A DNA stretch of 64,000 nucleotides from the NCBI GenBank assembly GCA_028583415.1, contig CM053269.1:75569567-75633566 (forward strand). Reading direction: 5' to 3'. Source of the stretch: Protea cynaroides. Taxonomy: Eukaryota; Streptophyta; Magnoliopsida; Proteales; Proteaceae. The notes under the pieces were generated by a model. It was not told where the DNA came from. It saw nothing but the letters and a program-made list of their open reading frames with translations, and made no database searches. A program made the position numbers and the translations under genes. Shown here one piece after another: positions 10,762 to 22,010 of the stretch (within the stretch, counting starts at the first letter, position 1; each line of letters starts with the position of its first letter).

Positions 10762-12568
10762 ATCTACTTCATCTTCTCCAATTCATATCTTCTCCAAGAA
10801 TATCACTCAGTCCTTTAGTTTTAGATTGGCTCGCTCTGCCATGGAACGCCAAATCTTGGCTGCTCTCTCCGACTTTCCTGCTGGCGGTGAACCCGATATA
10901 GCCTCAATTTGCCTTTCAGGTTTGGCGTTCTTGAAGCTTTGAGAGTGAGTTAGTCAACATTGGTGGCAACATCAGCTTTAACACAAAACCCTTGGAACTC
11001 CACCGCAAGAAATGGAAGAAAAAGAAGAGGAGAAAAAGGACAAAAAGCTTACAAAGAGAAAGCCTGAAGCTTTGAGAGTTGAGTTCGTTAACATTGATGG
11101 CAACATCTCTATTAAACCAAAAACCGAAGGATAGACAATAAGCAATTGACGTGATCTGCTGTTCACACCAACCTCCATCGTTGAACCTCGAACCTTCTCG
11201 TAAAATCAGATCCAAAAACGCAAACCAATAGAACATAGACGCCACACAAATCAATGAAACCAAGAAATTCCACAAATCAAATGACGATAAACAATAAGCA
11301 AATGACGCGATCATCCAAGATGTCGAGAACTTACTGAAATTTTGACCTGAATCGTTCTAGCAATGATTCCAAATCCAGCACCGCCTTAACTAAGTATGGG
11401 CGTAGTAGCTCCAGTTCTCTGAAATTTCAAAGACCTTCCTATACTCTCGTCATCATCGTCATTTCCTAAATTATCAGAATCAAAACACAGAAGAAATGAC
11501 AGATTCAGTAGTATCCCTTCCGATTTGCAGGTTAAGACTCTCTCCGGTCATCATCGTCTTCTCAGTGAGTCGAATGGTAAGCTTAAAAGATTTTTTATTC
11601 ACAGTCTTCACTATTGTATACATGTTCTTCCCCCGATCAGTTTCCCTCATCCAGAATCATCACGAGGAAGAAGAATGGAGGAAGGTAAAGGCATTTTGGG
11701 TATTAACGGTTTAAACTTGTATTTATATAGTCAACTAACAGAAAATAATTAATGGAATGGATGTTTCTATAACTTGTTTTGATTTAGAAGGATGTCTTTG
11801 TAATTATTTGAAAATTTTAAAGTCTACTTGATTTAAGAGCAAACTATGGGAGAAGTACCTATAATTTACTCAAAAATAAATCATGAATAATGAATAATAA
11901 CCATTTAGTATTACTAGATTTAAAAGAAATAATAATAGATTAATAGAATAATAATTATAAACACCTTTAAATCTATTTGTAGATTTTAGATTATATCAAT
12001 TTATTTAAAATATAAATAAATATTATAAATCATATCAAACAATTATATGTCATAATGTATTATATAATTAATTCTATAATACTATCAAAGAGTGCCTTGA
12101 TTAATATGAAAATATGTAAGGAAAATCGCATCTTTGAATACAGTGGATCTCCATATAGCCGAGGTGACAATTGTCACCTTGCCATCACGGTCTTACGTCC
12201 ACGTTAATTTTATATTAAAGGGATAAAATGTTAAAAATCTACTTACATGCATTGGGTCGGTTACTGTAGACAAAGTCTTATTTGATGATTTTGTCTGATT
12301 GTAATTGACCGAGATACGATCGGACTTTGTCAAGGTTGGATGTTAATAATCGTTTCATTTAAAAGATCAAAATATCAACTTTAATTGCATTGATATTGGG
12401 AAGTGTGTATAAAAAACCAATTTGACATTTTTTTTTCTCTTAAAACAACTTTGTTAAAGGAGGGTTACTTAACCTAAAAAATTAGAGTTAAAAGTCTGTT
12501 ATATCTTATAACTTGTTGGTTACGTTCAGACAAACTCTTATTTAATCAATTACCTTGTTACAAAGAAG

Positions 12569-12570
<2 letters not shown>
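10762..12570. other. Intergenic; local duplication, no gene recognised
   Basis: A short segment is present twice: GAAGCTTTGAGAG...GGCAACATC at about 10933-10995 and 11064-11130, and an AAGCAATTGACG-type motif at about 11140 and 11297. A 33-codon open stretch from 10840 (MERQILAALSDFPAGGEPD) could be a gene fragment but I do not recognise it. The part from about 11750 on is AT-rich. Confidence 0.4.

Positions 12571-12624
<54 letters not shown>
12571..12624. repeat. (TA)n microsatellite, about 27 units
   Basis: Uninterrupted TATATA run. On both sides a diverged ~150-bp unit (CTGTTATA...TTCTTATTTAATCAA, near 12498 and 12645) is repeated. Confidence 0.95.
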
Positions 12625-12629
<5 letters not shown>

Positions 12630-12781
12630 TAAAAGCTCAAAAATCTGTTATAATTGGATCGATTACATTCTGACAAGTTCTTATTTAATCAACCTTGGTC
12701 AACTTTTGTGAGTATAGATCTTTTTTCATGCCTAAGGGGTTTCACCGGACCTCATCACCCTCTACACGACAGGGGAGATTT

Positions 12782-13206
12782 TAATATTAGAAAACTACAA
12801 TCCATATGTATGTCTATGTGGAATAAGATTCGACATACCCGTAGTGTAGGGATCTGTTCCAGTCGGTGTCCGTCCAACCAATGTGTCCTCTTCTGATTCA
12901 CTCTGATACGTCCTACTGCAAAAACAAAAGAGAAGAGAGAGGGAAAGGATTTCTATGCACTGACTGTATTCCCAGACAGAGAACGTGATGGAGTTCTCAG
13001 ATTTCTATCAGTGTGCACAGGACCCTACCCATTAGTATTTATAGACCAACCGTCTCCTTCCATCAAGGATGGACGGTGATCTTGGTGCCACATGTCCCTC
13101 AGATCCGACGCTCATAACTCTCTTAAAGGAAATACCTAAAATAAGTAGATACCTAAAATAAGTAGATACCTAAAATAAGTAGTGGCATGTGGGCCACTTA
13201 CTCACA
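12782..13206 (-). repeat. 3' LTR of the complete copia element
   Basis: Left copy. It ends CACTTACTCACA on the plus strand (TGTGAGTAAGTG at the element's own start) and includes three tandem copies of ATACCTAAAATAAGTAG near 13130-13183. It matches the right copy almost base for base. Confidence 0.92.
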
Positions 13207-13593
13207 TTCTCCCACTTGGCCTATATTGCCACTTGACAAGCCATTTTAGAGTTATAACCTGATGTATGGCCATACATTAACTTTTAGATCTTTCCTTATG
13301 GACTTGTTCTTTATGTTCATAGTAAAACTCCCAACCCATGAATCATGGCGGAGCATGTCCCAGTATTGAAGTACAATGGAAACACTTCCTTCCATGTATT
13401 ACAATAGATTGTTTATTTTACGATGAACCTCAATTGTGACTACCCTACTTTATAGAATCAATTCAATAATCGATTCAAGGGTCAAACTTTATTGCCTAGA
13501 AAACTTTATAGGCATCTGTCATTCCAAAACTTTATGTATACAACCAAATAAATGATAGAAAAGGAAATAACTTTATTTCGAATCGTCAAAACT

Positions 13594-15638
13594 TTATATT
13601 GCAATATCATAAAAAAAAAAACTTAATGATTTACATAGTCCCTTATGATCCACGTGAACTACATACACCTTGGGCAGAAGCCCTTTAGTGAAAAGATCAA
13701 CTATCATATCATTAGTGTCAATATGTTCTATTTGAACGCAACGAACTCGAATGTATTCTTTAACAACAAAATATTTTATCTCAATGTGTCGGCGACTCAC
13801 CCGAGCATGTGTTGTTAGAGAGACGTCTCGCAAAGGTATTATCACAGTAGATCCTTATAGGTCTTTCAATAAAACTTATGACCTCAAAACTGTGATAAAC
13901 TACTTCAACCATAATGCCTGAGAAATTGCTTTATAGCACGCCACCACTTCCGCTTCAATAATAGAAGAAGCTGTCTTAGGTTGCTTTACGCTGCGCCAAG
14001 ACACTATTCCTCTAACAAACAAAAATGAAGCCAGAAATGTACTTCCTTGTATCTCCACATTTAGCAAAATCTGAATCTGAGTAACTGATTAGCTTCAAAA
14101 CATCAACATGTCTATATATGAGCATGTGATCCTTGATGCCCTGTAAGTACCTCAATACTTTCTTTGCTATTGTCCAATGTGGCAAACCAGGGTTCTTTTG
14201 AAACCTACCTAATACTCCCACTGAATATGAGATGTCAGATCTGGTACAGACCTGAACATACATCAAATTGCTTACTACTGATGCATAAGGGATATTTTGC
14301 ATTGTCTGCTATTTCAGATTGGTCTTCAGACATTGCTTCAGACTAAGTCTGTCGCCTTTAACAAGAGGTGCTACACTTGATGAATATTGCTTCATCTTGA
14401 ACCGTTCCAAAACTTTGTTAATATAACCCTTCTAGGACAGTCCTAAGGTCTTAAGAAACCTGTCCATATGAATCTCTATGCCTAAGACATTGGAGGCTTC
14501 ACCCATATCATATATGTCAAAGTTTTGGGTCAAGAAATATTTAGTCTCGTGTAGCATCCCTAGATCATTGCTAGCTATAAGAATGTCATCCACATACAAC
14601 ACTAGTATGGTGAAAATAGTTCCCTTGATCTTTATGTAAATGTATTGATCAGCTCGATTCTCCACAAAACCATAGGAAGTAATCGTGCTATCAAATTTCA
14701 AATACCACTATCGGGAAGCTTGTTTCAATCCATATATGGATCTATTAAGTTTGCATACTAGATGATCACATTTATCCGAAGTAAAAACCTTCAAGTTGAT
14801 CCATGTATGCCTCCTCAATCAAATCATCATTCAAAATGCCATCTTGACATCCATCTGGTGCAGCTCAAGATCATAGTGAGCCACCAGTGCCATAATGATC
14901 CCCAAAGAATCTTTTCTAGACACGGACGAAAAGGTTTCTTTATAATCAATGTTAGCCTTCTGATTATAACCTTCTGTCACAAGTCGAACCTTGTATCTTT
15001 CAATATTACTATGTGGGTCCATTTTAGTTTTGAAAACCCATTTACACCCTACAGTAGAGGTGTCCTTAGGTAATTCTACAAGTTCTCATACTAGATTCTT
15101 TGACATAGATTTCATTTCATCCTTCATGGCATTATGCCATAAAATGGTATCTATACAACCCATAGCCTGTGAAAATAATCGGATCATCTTTTATTCCAAT
15201 ATTAGTTTCACAGTTTTGGATATACGCTTCGTAATCTGAAGGGATTGCCTATTTTTTCTCTTTCGATGATCTTAAAACTTGTGGTTCAGGATTGGTTTCT
15301 TGATTCTGGACCACAGGTTCAAACGACAACTGATTCCTGATGTGGTGTATCCTAATGTGGTAATTCATCACAAACATGTAGTGTTGTTCATGAACCACAG
15401 GTACCACTGGTAAAGGGATAAATCCCTGACCACCAGATGTAGAAGGAATTGTCGATACATCTTGTTCTTTGGACTCAATGTTTCGACTCTGTATACTCCC
15501 ACTGTTGTCATCATCCTTTAGAAACTTTGCAACTTTAGACTCTACAATGGTAAGACTATATGAGGGACAATAAAACTTATAACCCTTTGATCTTTCAGAA
15601 TAGCCAATGAAATATCCACTGACTGTTCTAGGGTCCAA
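13594..15638 (-). pseudogene. Copia RT and RNase H, plus linker from integrase; broken
   Basis: Read on the minus strand: linker with the motif GYFIGYSERSKGYKFY (15610-15565); RT start YKVRLVTEGYNQKANIDYKE (near 14990) with QMDVKMAF; RT core with the catalytic LYVDDILIASND (about 14600-14565) and FLTQNFDIYDMGEASNVLGI; RNase H with PYASVVSNLMYVQVCTRSD and YSDSDFAKCGDT (14300-14040); and a C-terminal part with SRRHIEIKYFVVKEYI and DLFTKGL (13800-13680). Several frame changes and stops separate these blocks. A stretch of RNase H near 13850-14010 is also damaged. Confidence 0.85.
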
Positions 15639-15641
15639 CTT

Positions 15642-16415
15642 CTAAAGAAGTGGATTATAGACTCTTATTTTGGCTTGACAGCCCCATATGCGAGTTTGCT
15701 TCAAACTAGGTTTCCATCCATTCCACAACTCAAAAAGAGTTTTAGGAACCGACTTGGATGGTACCCTATTCAAGATATATACCGCTATTTTAAGAGCTTC
15801 ACTCCACAATTTCAGAAGTAAATTAGAGTTACTAATCATACTCCTGACCATATCTATAAGTGTACGATTTCTTCTTTCAGCAATGCCATTTTGATCTGGA
15901 GATCCAGGCATGGTATATTGTGGTACAATACCTTGCTCTTGAAGATACCGTGCAAATGGGCCAGGTCTTTGACCATATTCTGTGGTTCTACCGTAGTATT
16001 CTCCACCTCTATCTGATATTACGATCTTAATCACTTTTTCAGTCTGTTTCCCTACTTTTGTCTTGAAGTTCTTAAAGGCTTTTAATGCCTCATCTTTATG
16101 AACTAAAAGATAGAGATACATGAATTTAGAATGGTCATCAATGAAGAAGATAAAGTATCTATGACCATTCAGACAGGGAGTGGAAAATGGGCCACAAATA
16201 TTTGTATGTATGATTTCTAGTAGTTCAGTTGACCTTCTGGCACCTTTCTTTATTTTGTTAGTCTGCTTTCCCTTGATGCAGTCCACACATAACCCTAGAT
16301 CAATGAAATCAAGAGTTTCAAGGATTCCATCATTCACTAATCTTTTAATTCTGTCACTAGATATGTGACATAATCTAAGATGCCACAATTGAGAGGATTT
16401 CTCATTCACATTCAT
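15642..16415 (-). pseudogene. Copia integrase, with altered first catalytic residue
   Basis: Open for 257 codons. It has a GAG-pre-integrase zinc motif (LWHLRLCHIS, CVDCIKGKQ) and the integrase core. The position of the first catalytic Asp reads IIHTNICGPF, with Asn; the second (IVISDRGGEY) and the Glu (DQNGIAERRNRT) are present. The linker after it is in another frame. Family knowledge says all three acidic residues are needed to bind metal, so this copy is probably inactive even where the frame is open. Confidence 0.85.
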
Positions 16416-16532
16416 TCTCTTTTTGCCAATATTATTTACAGAGAGTAAACTACTTTCATATGTTGGATCTAGATTTAAGAGAAATAAACCATCAACTAAA
16501 GAACCTGAACCGATGAATACATCATTTTTTTT

Positions 16533-17186
16533 TTAAATCCTTATTTCTGTACTAGAAAAAATAAACACATAACTCAAAGGTGTTAATCTAGAAACAGAAA
16601 TCAGATTCTTTGCAAAAGATGGAACATAAATGGTTTCTCCTAAATCCAACACATATCCGGATTGCAATATCAATCTATAGACACCTATAGCTTCCACTTG
16701 AGATTTCATCCGATTTCCTGAATGGATATGTCTCTCAGTTTCTTTCGAAAGTATTGTCTGCAGAAAACCTTGCATTGTATTGGCCACATGGATTGATGAT
16801 CTAGAATCAATCCACCAGTTATTTGAATGAGAATCAACTAAATTTGATTCATAACAAACCAAAATTCTCTGAGCTGAGATGTCCCTCATGTGTATGATGT
16901 AGTTATACACATCATCCTTACCATTGTAACTTAATGAGTCTGATTTTTCCATTAGAGTGCTTACTAACATCTTGTTTGAACTCACAAACTGAGCATCAAT
17001 TGCCTTCATGTAGTCAATGACCTTCTTACATTCAGGAATTGATCCTTTAATGTTCTTGTCGATGACAAGCATTAGGCTCAAGTGGTTAGACCGCTCCCAC
17101 TTATCATAATGAGCAATTTGGACTAGCGTACTGGAATCCGTAAGAGCAGTGGGCTCTTCTATACGGAGCGTCATATCCAAATCCAT
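16533..17186 (-). pseudogene. Copia gag fused to protease by internal deletion
   Basis: The N-terminal half is copia gag (HYDKWERSNHLSLMLVI, IPECKKVIDYMKAIDAQF). After about residue 105 it jumps into the protease (NNWWIDSRSSIHV), so the C-terminal part of gag with the CCHC knuckle is missing. The protease active site reads DSRSS, again with Arg where Gly is usual. The C-terminus (YVPSFAKNLISVSRL) leads towards GAG-pre-integrase, but a poly-T run at 16530 breaks the frame. Confidence 0.8.
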
Positions 17187-17726
17187 GCACTCTAAGGTTA
17201 AATAAATCTTCTATTTCCAATCTGAATAATTTTCCGTAGTAAGCATTGGGAGACAAATCTAGTTATAAACTGCAAACAACAATAAGGAAGTTTAGATTTA
17301 TTGACGTACAACTTTATACTGATATCAACCCACGTCAATAATCAGTAACACACTAAAATTAATTATAATCTACCTGTGGGCTAAACTTATAATCAATTTT
17401 AGTATGTGAAACTTTACACTAAGTTGATTGACATCAAACTTAAGTGACAGACAGATGTATCCTACAAAATTACCTGTGGGCTAAGATTATAGTCTATATC
17501 TGTCAAGGTCTGTATTAATAAGACTAGAATGCTACACTACAATTCAGAAGGTTGTTCCACACCTGTAGGCAGAAGAAGGCTCCCACTGTCTTGTAGTTTC
17601 ACATTCTACCTTATTCGATCTTCTCACATAAGAAAAGAATATTTTCCTGTGGGGATGATATCTAGTCCCAATGCAAAAGATGCAATTTTCTGATCCCTAC
17701 CACTAGAAGAGTATTTCAATCTTTTA

Positions 17727-17990
17727 TGACATCCTTAAATAGGCACTTATATGTGTTAAAATATAAAACTAATTATTTCCTTGATTTTAACACAAAACTT
17801 TATTATAAGGGCATATTTGTCATCTATGACATCTTGAAAAACACACTTATATGTGTTAAAATTAAACCTAATGGTTTTCTTGATTTTTAACACAACTTTA
17901 TTATAAGGGCATTTTAGTCATTTATGACATCCTTTAAACAACCATTCATAAGTGTTAACATAAGCCTAATAATCTTAAAGAGTTCTTAAT
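17727..17990. repeat. About 2.6 copies of a ~98-bp AT-rich tandem repeat
   Basis: Units start with TATGACATC near 17727, 17825 and 17923. The first two hold TATGTGTTAAAAT and, ~25 bases on, a GATTTTAACACA- or GATTTTTAACACA-type complement, so each can fold into a hairpin. Each ends in TTTATTATAAGGGCAT and a run to GTCAT. Confidence 0.75.
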
Positions 17991-18019
17991 AGTTTATTCT
18001 TTTCTTTATGTAACATTAA

Positions 18020-18380
18020 CTTTTAATGGCGTTTGTTACTGTCACTAAAACAGTGACATAAACAACTTACTGTATTCATATAATTAGTGGCGTTTATTCT
18101 GTAATGTCACTAAACAGTAAGATAAATCATTCTGTTATGTATGTCTATATACAGTGGCGTTCTGTCTTTAAATGTCACTAAAACAGTGTTTAATACATTC
18201 TGTTATGTTTATAGATACAGTCACGTTCTGTCGGTAAATGTCACTAAAGGAAACTGTATTTTTAGCGACGTTCAGAACACACTGTCATAAAAAATACAGT
18301 CACTGTTCTTGATCTTTTAGTGACGTTCAGAACAAACTGTCATCAAAAGGGCAGTCACATATACAGTGACGTTCGGTTCA
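18020..18380. repeat. Degenerate GTGACGTT / TGTCACTAAA repeats
   Basis: The phrases AGTGGCGTT, AGTCACGTT, AGCGACGTT and AGTGACGTT alternate with TGTCACTAAA or TGTCAT about every 50-65 bases. Family knowledge: similar subterminal repeats are seen in plant CACTA elements. No CACTA terminus or transposase is visible, so this is only a resemblance. Confidence 0.5.
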
Positions 18381-18894
18381 TAACTATGAAGGTTCTGGGT
18401 CAGACCGAAATGAACCTAGCCAAAATGGTTCGTGCGGGTCCGACAATTCCGGTTCACCCAAAAGGGTCCATATTGGGGCACAAAATCGGGTCTTCGGGTT
18501 TACCCATACAAGTATTCGGTTCGGATCTTGGTTTAACCCATACTGGGTTTCGGTTTGGGTTACGGGTTTGGGTTGGTTTGGTTCAACCCATAACCGGGTT
18601 GGATTTTCCGGTTTACTTTCTTGACCCGGGTTGAACCGAGATCACTTAAAACCCTAATTTCTTTTAGATTTAACCAAAGATTCTGTTAAATTTACAAAAT
18701 CTGCCATCCTTATATTTTCTTTCTTCTTCTCTCTATTCAAACCACCGAAACCAGCAGCGGCGGCACCAGGTACTTGCTGGAAAATCCGGCACTTCCCACA
18801 AGATTCCGGCGAAGGCACCGGTCACCACCACTACAAACCTAAAGGGCCGGAGAGAGAGAAAGAGAGAGAAAAAAAATTAAAAGGATTAAAAAAC

Positions 18895-19100
18895 CCATGG
18901 CAACCTGCTTGCGGCAGTGCTGGCTGCGCATGGCCGCGGCCGGCTTGCCCTTGCGGGCTGGCCTGCTGCGCCTAGCGCGGCCGGCAGTCTTGCTTGGCTG
19001 CCCCGGCTGCCAGCAGATTCTGCAAAAGCTGGCTGCCGCAAGGCCGCGGCTGGCTGGCCCTTGCGGGTTGGCCTGCTGCTCCTTGCGCGGCCGGCCAAAA
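18895..19100. repeat. GC-rich tandem repeat, ~110-bp unit
   Basis: Two copies share CTGGCTGC, GGCCGCGGC, GGCC(T)TTGCGGG-type segments and GCGCGGCCGGC: one from about 18918 to 18990, one from about 19030 to 19095. It is strikingly GC-rich in an AT-rich window, with NotI-like GCGGCCGG runs. Open frames across it are low-complexity Ala/Arg/Gly strings and are not called genes. Confidence 0.7.
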
Positions 19101-19184
19101 CCAAAAGAATTTTTTTTTTTTTTTTATAAATTCTTTTTGATGCTCCATAGCATCCGGGCATGGTGGACGGGCGGCGGAAACACC

Positions 19185-19196
19185 GCTCTGATACCA
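19185..19196 (-). other. Primer-binding site (tRNA-Met type) of copia element
   Basis: The minus strand reads TGGTATCAGAGC, directly next to the LTR that begins at 19197. It fixes the minus orientation and marks 19197-19622 as the 5' LTR. Confidence 0.9.
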
Positions 19197-19622
19197 TAAT
19201 ATTAGAAAACTACAACCCATATGTATGTCTATGCGGAATAAGATTCGACATACCCGTAGTGTAGGGATCTGTTCCAGCCGGTGTCCATCCAACCAATGTG
19301 TCCTCTTCTGATTCACTCTGATACGTCCTACTGCAAAAACAAAAGAGAAGAGAGAGGGAAAGGATTTCTATGCACTGACTGTATTCCCAGACAGAGAACG
19401 TGATGGAGTTCTCAGATTTCTATCAGTGTGCACAGGACCCTACCCATTAGTATTTATAGACAAACCGTCTCCTTCCATCAAGGATGGACGGTGATCTGGG
19501 TGCCACATGTCCCTCAGATCCGACGCTCATAACTCTCTTAAAGGAGATACCTAAAATAAGTAGATACCTAAAATAAGTAGATACCTAAAAATAAGTAGTG
19601 GCATGTGGGCCACTTACTCACA
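19197..19622 (-). repeat. 5' LTR of the complete copia element
   Basis: Right copy, 426 bp, near-identical to 12782-13206. Its outer end (19622) is only ~330 bp from the stop codon of the BBE-like gene, so the LTR promoter and terminator lie close to that gene's 3' end. Confidence 0.92.
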
Positions 19623-19951
19623 TTTAATCCTCTCATTTTCTCATTTTGACATGAGGAAAATCCTACAGTTGAAGTTTTCTGTGCTTACATACCGATGTAT
19701 TAATATACGCATATAGTGAATGACAACCATAGGATTTTCCTCATATCAGCATAAGGACATGAGAGGATTTGAATCGCACAGAGATGGTCCCCATAAAGTT
19801 TTTGAATTCAACTTGTACATTCCACAAGAATTAGCCATTAAGCTTAAAATATCCACAAGACAACTAAGAAGATATATTTTAATCAATAATTATTTTTAAA
19901 CAAATTGGCATAAAATAAATGACAGCCTATCTCAATCCATCCTCTCCTTTC

Positions 19952-21550
19952 TTACTTCGAAGGTGGAATGCTTTGTTCATCCCAAAAGAAATTGGTTGGA
20001 TCAACCATGTTCTTCACAACTGCTAATCTCTTGAAGTTGTTCTTGAAATATTTAGTCCCCCAAACACTAGCTTCTGTGTAGCTTGTATTACGAACCTCAA
20101 TTCTACCCAAATCAAGATCCTTATAGTTGACATAAGCTCCCCTGGGAGAGTTGGAAACATATGGACTCATGAAATTGTAGATCTCTCTTGTCCTTGCTAA
20201 ATGATCTTTTGTAGCGTTAACTCCTGCTTGCCAGTACATATAGTATTGAATAGTATATAAGTTTCCAGCTCTATGTGGGAAGGGTGTTGCAGTGGCTGAG
20301 ATGTTATTCATCCTTCCACCTAGAGGATCCATGATAATCACTGGACTGCTATCTCCTGCTATAAGCTCTTTCCAAATGCTTTCAAACCCTGTTATAGAAA
20401 TGGGTTGTGTCACAAAATCAGACTTACCCTTGTAAAATGCCTTTGGCTGTAAAGTCCTGTTGAGAAGAGCGTCAATGGATTCTCCATTAGTATAGCCAGC
20501 AAAATATAAGGTAGAGTTGATCCAACTCATCTCAGTGCAGTCCTGGGCTTGCAAACCCAATTCAGGGAAGCTCTGCTGCATCAATGGGAGAAGTTCATTA
20601 ACACTTCCAAGGAACAAAGACTCAAACACAACTAGGATTGTGCTTTCTGCTTTTGTGGCACCACCTGCCACTATTGATACAGCCCTTACAAAGAGATCTT
20701 CACTGAACTTATTTGCTATGTATTGCCACCTGTTGAGAAGTTGTGTTGCACCTTGGTTTAGTGATCTTGTGACTTCAAAGACAGTCACAGTAGGTGGAAC
20801 AGGAACCAGATTGATTTTCCATGAGAGAATGATTCCAAAGCTTCCTCCTCCTCCTCCTCTAATAGCCCAAAATAGATCTTCACCCATTGATTTTCTGTGT
20901 CGGATTTTGCCATTAACATCCACAATGTAAGCATCAATGACATTATCAGCAGCAAGACCATATTTTCTCATTAAGGTCCCTATGCCACCTCCACTGAAGT
21001 GCCCACCAACACCTACGGTGGGGCATAGCCCTGCAGGGAAGCCAAGCGTATTGCTTTTATTAGCAATGTGATAATAAACTTCTCCAAGAGTTGCACCAGC
21101 CTCAATCCAAGCTGTTCTCTTTGCTGTATCCACTGTGACTGAACGAAGATTTCGGAGATCGATGATGATGAATTCGACAGTAGATCGATAAGATAGGCCT
21201 TCATAATCATGGCCTCCACTTCTGACTTTGATCTGTAGCCCATTGTCTCTGGAGCATATCACGGCTGCTTGGATGTGGGAATTAAGAGTGGGTGTGATAA
21301 TAAATAGAGGTTTGTGGGCTCTAGATGATAGGAATCTAAGGTTCTGAATTGTAGAATGCCAGATAGAGGAGAAGGAAGAATTGGTTGGAGTGTAGAGAAC
21401 TGCAGATATTGGATTTGAAGGTTCTGAATGAGTTGAGACACAACTGAGGAAATTTTCAGAGGTGGAACTTGAAGTTGCTAATGAAATTGATGAGGACATG
21501 AAAACAGCAGATAGTAGGATTATAAGGATTGAAGAACCAAAGGGATCCAT
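19952..21550 (-). CDS. Berberine-bridge-enzyme-like FAD oxidase, intact and intronless
   Basis: 532 aa with no intron, the common form in this family. Residues 1-26 are a signal peptide (ILIILLSAVFMSSSIS), so the enzyme should enter the secretory pathway; several NxS/T sites fit. The FAD-binding type 4 domain follows, with RSGGHDYEGLSYRS around His114 and GLCPTVGVGGHFSGGG around Cys176. This pair, 62 residues apart as in plant BBE, is where FAD is usually bound by two covalent links. The BBE domain is at the C-terminus (YVNYKDLDLG, NMVDPTNFFWDEQSIPP). Substrate cannot be told: relatives oxidise reticuline-type alkaloids, monolignols, oligosaccharides or cannabinoid precursors. The start is chosen at 21550 because the signal peptide follows it and a TATA box lies ~55 bp upstream. 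Confidence 0.95.
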   Translation of the reverse strand: MDPFGSSILIILLSAVFMSSSISLATSSSTSENFLSCVSTHSEPSNPISAVLYTPTNSSFSSIWHSTIQNLRFLSSRAHKPLFIITPTLNSHIQAAVICSRDNGLQIKVRSGGHDYEGLSYRSTVEFIIIDLRNLRSVTVDTAKRTAWIEAGATLGEVYYHIANKSNTLGFPAGLCPTVGVGGHFSGGGIGTLMRKYGLAADNVIDAYIVDVNGKIRHRKSMGEDLFWAIRGGGGGSFGIILSWKINLVPVPPTVTVFEVTRSLNQGATQLLNRWQYIANKFSEDLFVRAVSIVAGGATKAESTILVVFESLFLGSVNELLPLMQQSFPELGLQAQDCTEMSWINSTLYFAGYTNGESIDALLNRTLQPKAFYKGKSDFVTQPISITGFESIWKELIAGDSSPVIIMDPLGGRMNNISATATPFPHRAGNLYTIQYYMYWQAGVNATKDHLARTREIYNFMSPYVSNSPRGAYVNYKDLDLGRIEVRNTSYTEASVWGTKYFKNNFKRLAVVKNMVDPTNFFWDEQSIPPSK

Positions 21551-21600
21551 CTTCTCTATGGTTTAGGTTTCTTACTGGCATTTGGTATTGCCAAATTGGC

Positions 21601-21613
21601 CTTTTATATAGGT
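21601..21613 (-). promoter_or_regulatory. TATA box of the BBE-like gene
   Basis: The minus strand reads CCTATATAAAAGG, ending about 50 bases before the ATG at 21550. With the usual ~30-bp spacing the transcript would begin near 21570, giving a 5' leader of about 20-30 bases. This is a motif-based inference. Confidence 0.6.
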
Positions 21614-21770
21614 TGATCTCAAATGTTATATAATAGAGATCTGGAGACTTCACAAACTCTTGTTATTTAATATAATTAGATAATAATTAGATAAGATCCC
21701 TTGCAGCCTTGCTGGAATTTGACTTTTACTAATCTTCTACTTGTAACCATTTTTAACACGTTTTGGATCC

Positions 21771-21794
21771 TTCCTCTCTCTCTCTCTCTCCTTC

Positions 21795-21827
<33 letters not shown>

Positions 21828-21832
21828 TCCAC
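21771..21832. repeat. Imperfect (TC)n microsatellite upstream of the BBE-like gene
   Basis: CT/TC dinucleotide runs interrupted by CCTTCC and an ATC. On the gene's strand it is a GA-rich tract ~220 bp upstream of the start; such tracts occur in plant promoters, but no function is shown here. Confidence 0.85.
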
Positions 21833-22010
21833 AAATTTGACTTACTTCTATGAAAGTGGCTTTTTGTATTTCTGTGAGGACATGGACACAAAATCACAAA
21901 GACTACTCTCCTTATTCATTGTACATGGAAAGGAGGGCCTTTGTTTGGTCATATGGGAAGGAGGGCATTTGTTTAATCATGTGGCTGGAATCAACAGCCT
22001 GTTACGTTGA

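Larger units (their letters stand above)
17187..19184 (-). other. Unusual ~2 kb leader of the copia element (no ORF)
   Basis: Between the primer site and gag lie 2 kb with no copia coding sequence, far longer than a usual copia leader. In order from 19184 down: poly-A/T run (19110-19127), GC-rich repeats (18895-19100), CT/GA-rich leader (18715-18890), GGGTT/CCGGTT-rich stretch (18390-18640), GTGACGTT repeats (18020-18380), and ~98-bp AT-rich repeats (17727-17990). The mosaic looks like captured DNA or nested insertions. Confidence 0.65.
12782..19622 (-). mobile_element. Complete Ty1/copia element with two LTRs (6.84 kb), coding decayed
   Basis: Two ~425-bp direct repeats (12782-13206 and 19197-19622) flank copia coding sequence on the minus strand. 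A primer site lies inside the right repeat and a purine-rich stretch (GGCCAAGTGGGAGAA, minus strand) beside the left one. By eye the LTRs differ at about seven bases plus one 1-bp indel, roughly 2%, so the insertion is fairly young. Yet gag, protease, integrase and RT are all damaged, which suggests it moved using enzymes from another copy. No clean 5-bp target duplication is visible; both flanks are T-rich (ATTTT left, TTTAA right). Confidence 0.9.

Noticed and set aside
17727..17990. Regularly spaced repeats considered as a CRISPR-like array
   Set aside because: Units are contiguous ~98-bp tandem copies without unique spacers, in a plant retroelement.
18390..18640. GGGTTT/GGGTTC runs that look telomere-like
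   Set aside because: They are irregular and mixed with CCGGTT; there is no head-to-tail TTTAGGG array.
18886..19316. Several Ala/Arg/Gly-rich open frames
   Set aside because: They come from GC-rich repeat DNA without stops on either strand; no domain and no codon pattern.
20517..20930. 137-codon plus-strand open frame
   Set aside because: Antisense of the BBE-like gene, which has both FAD-linking residues and the full family length.
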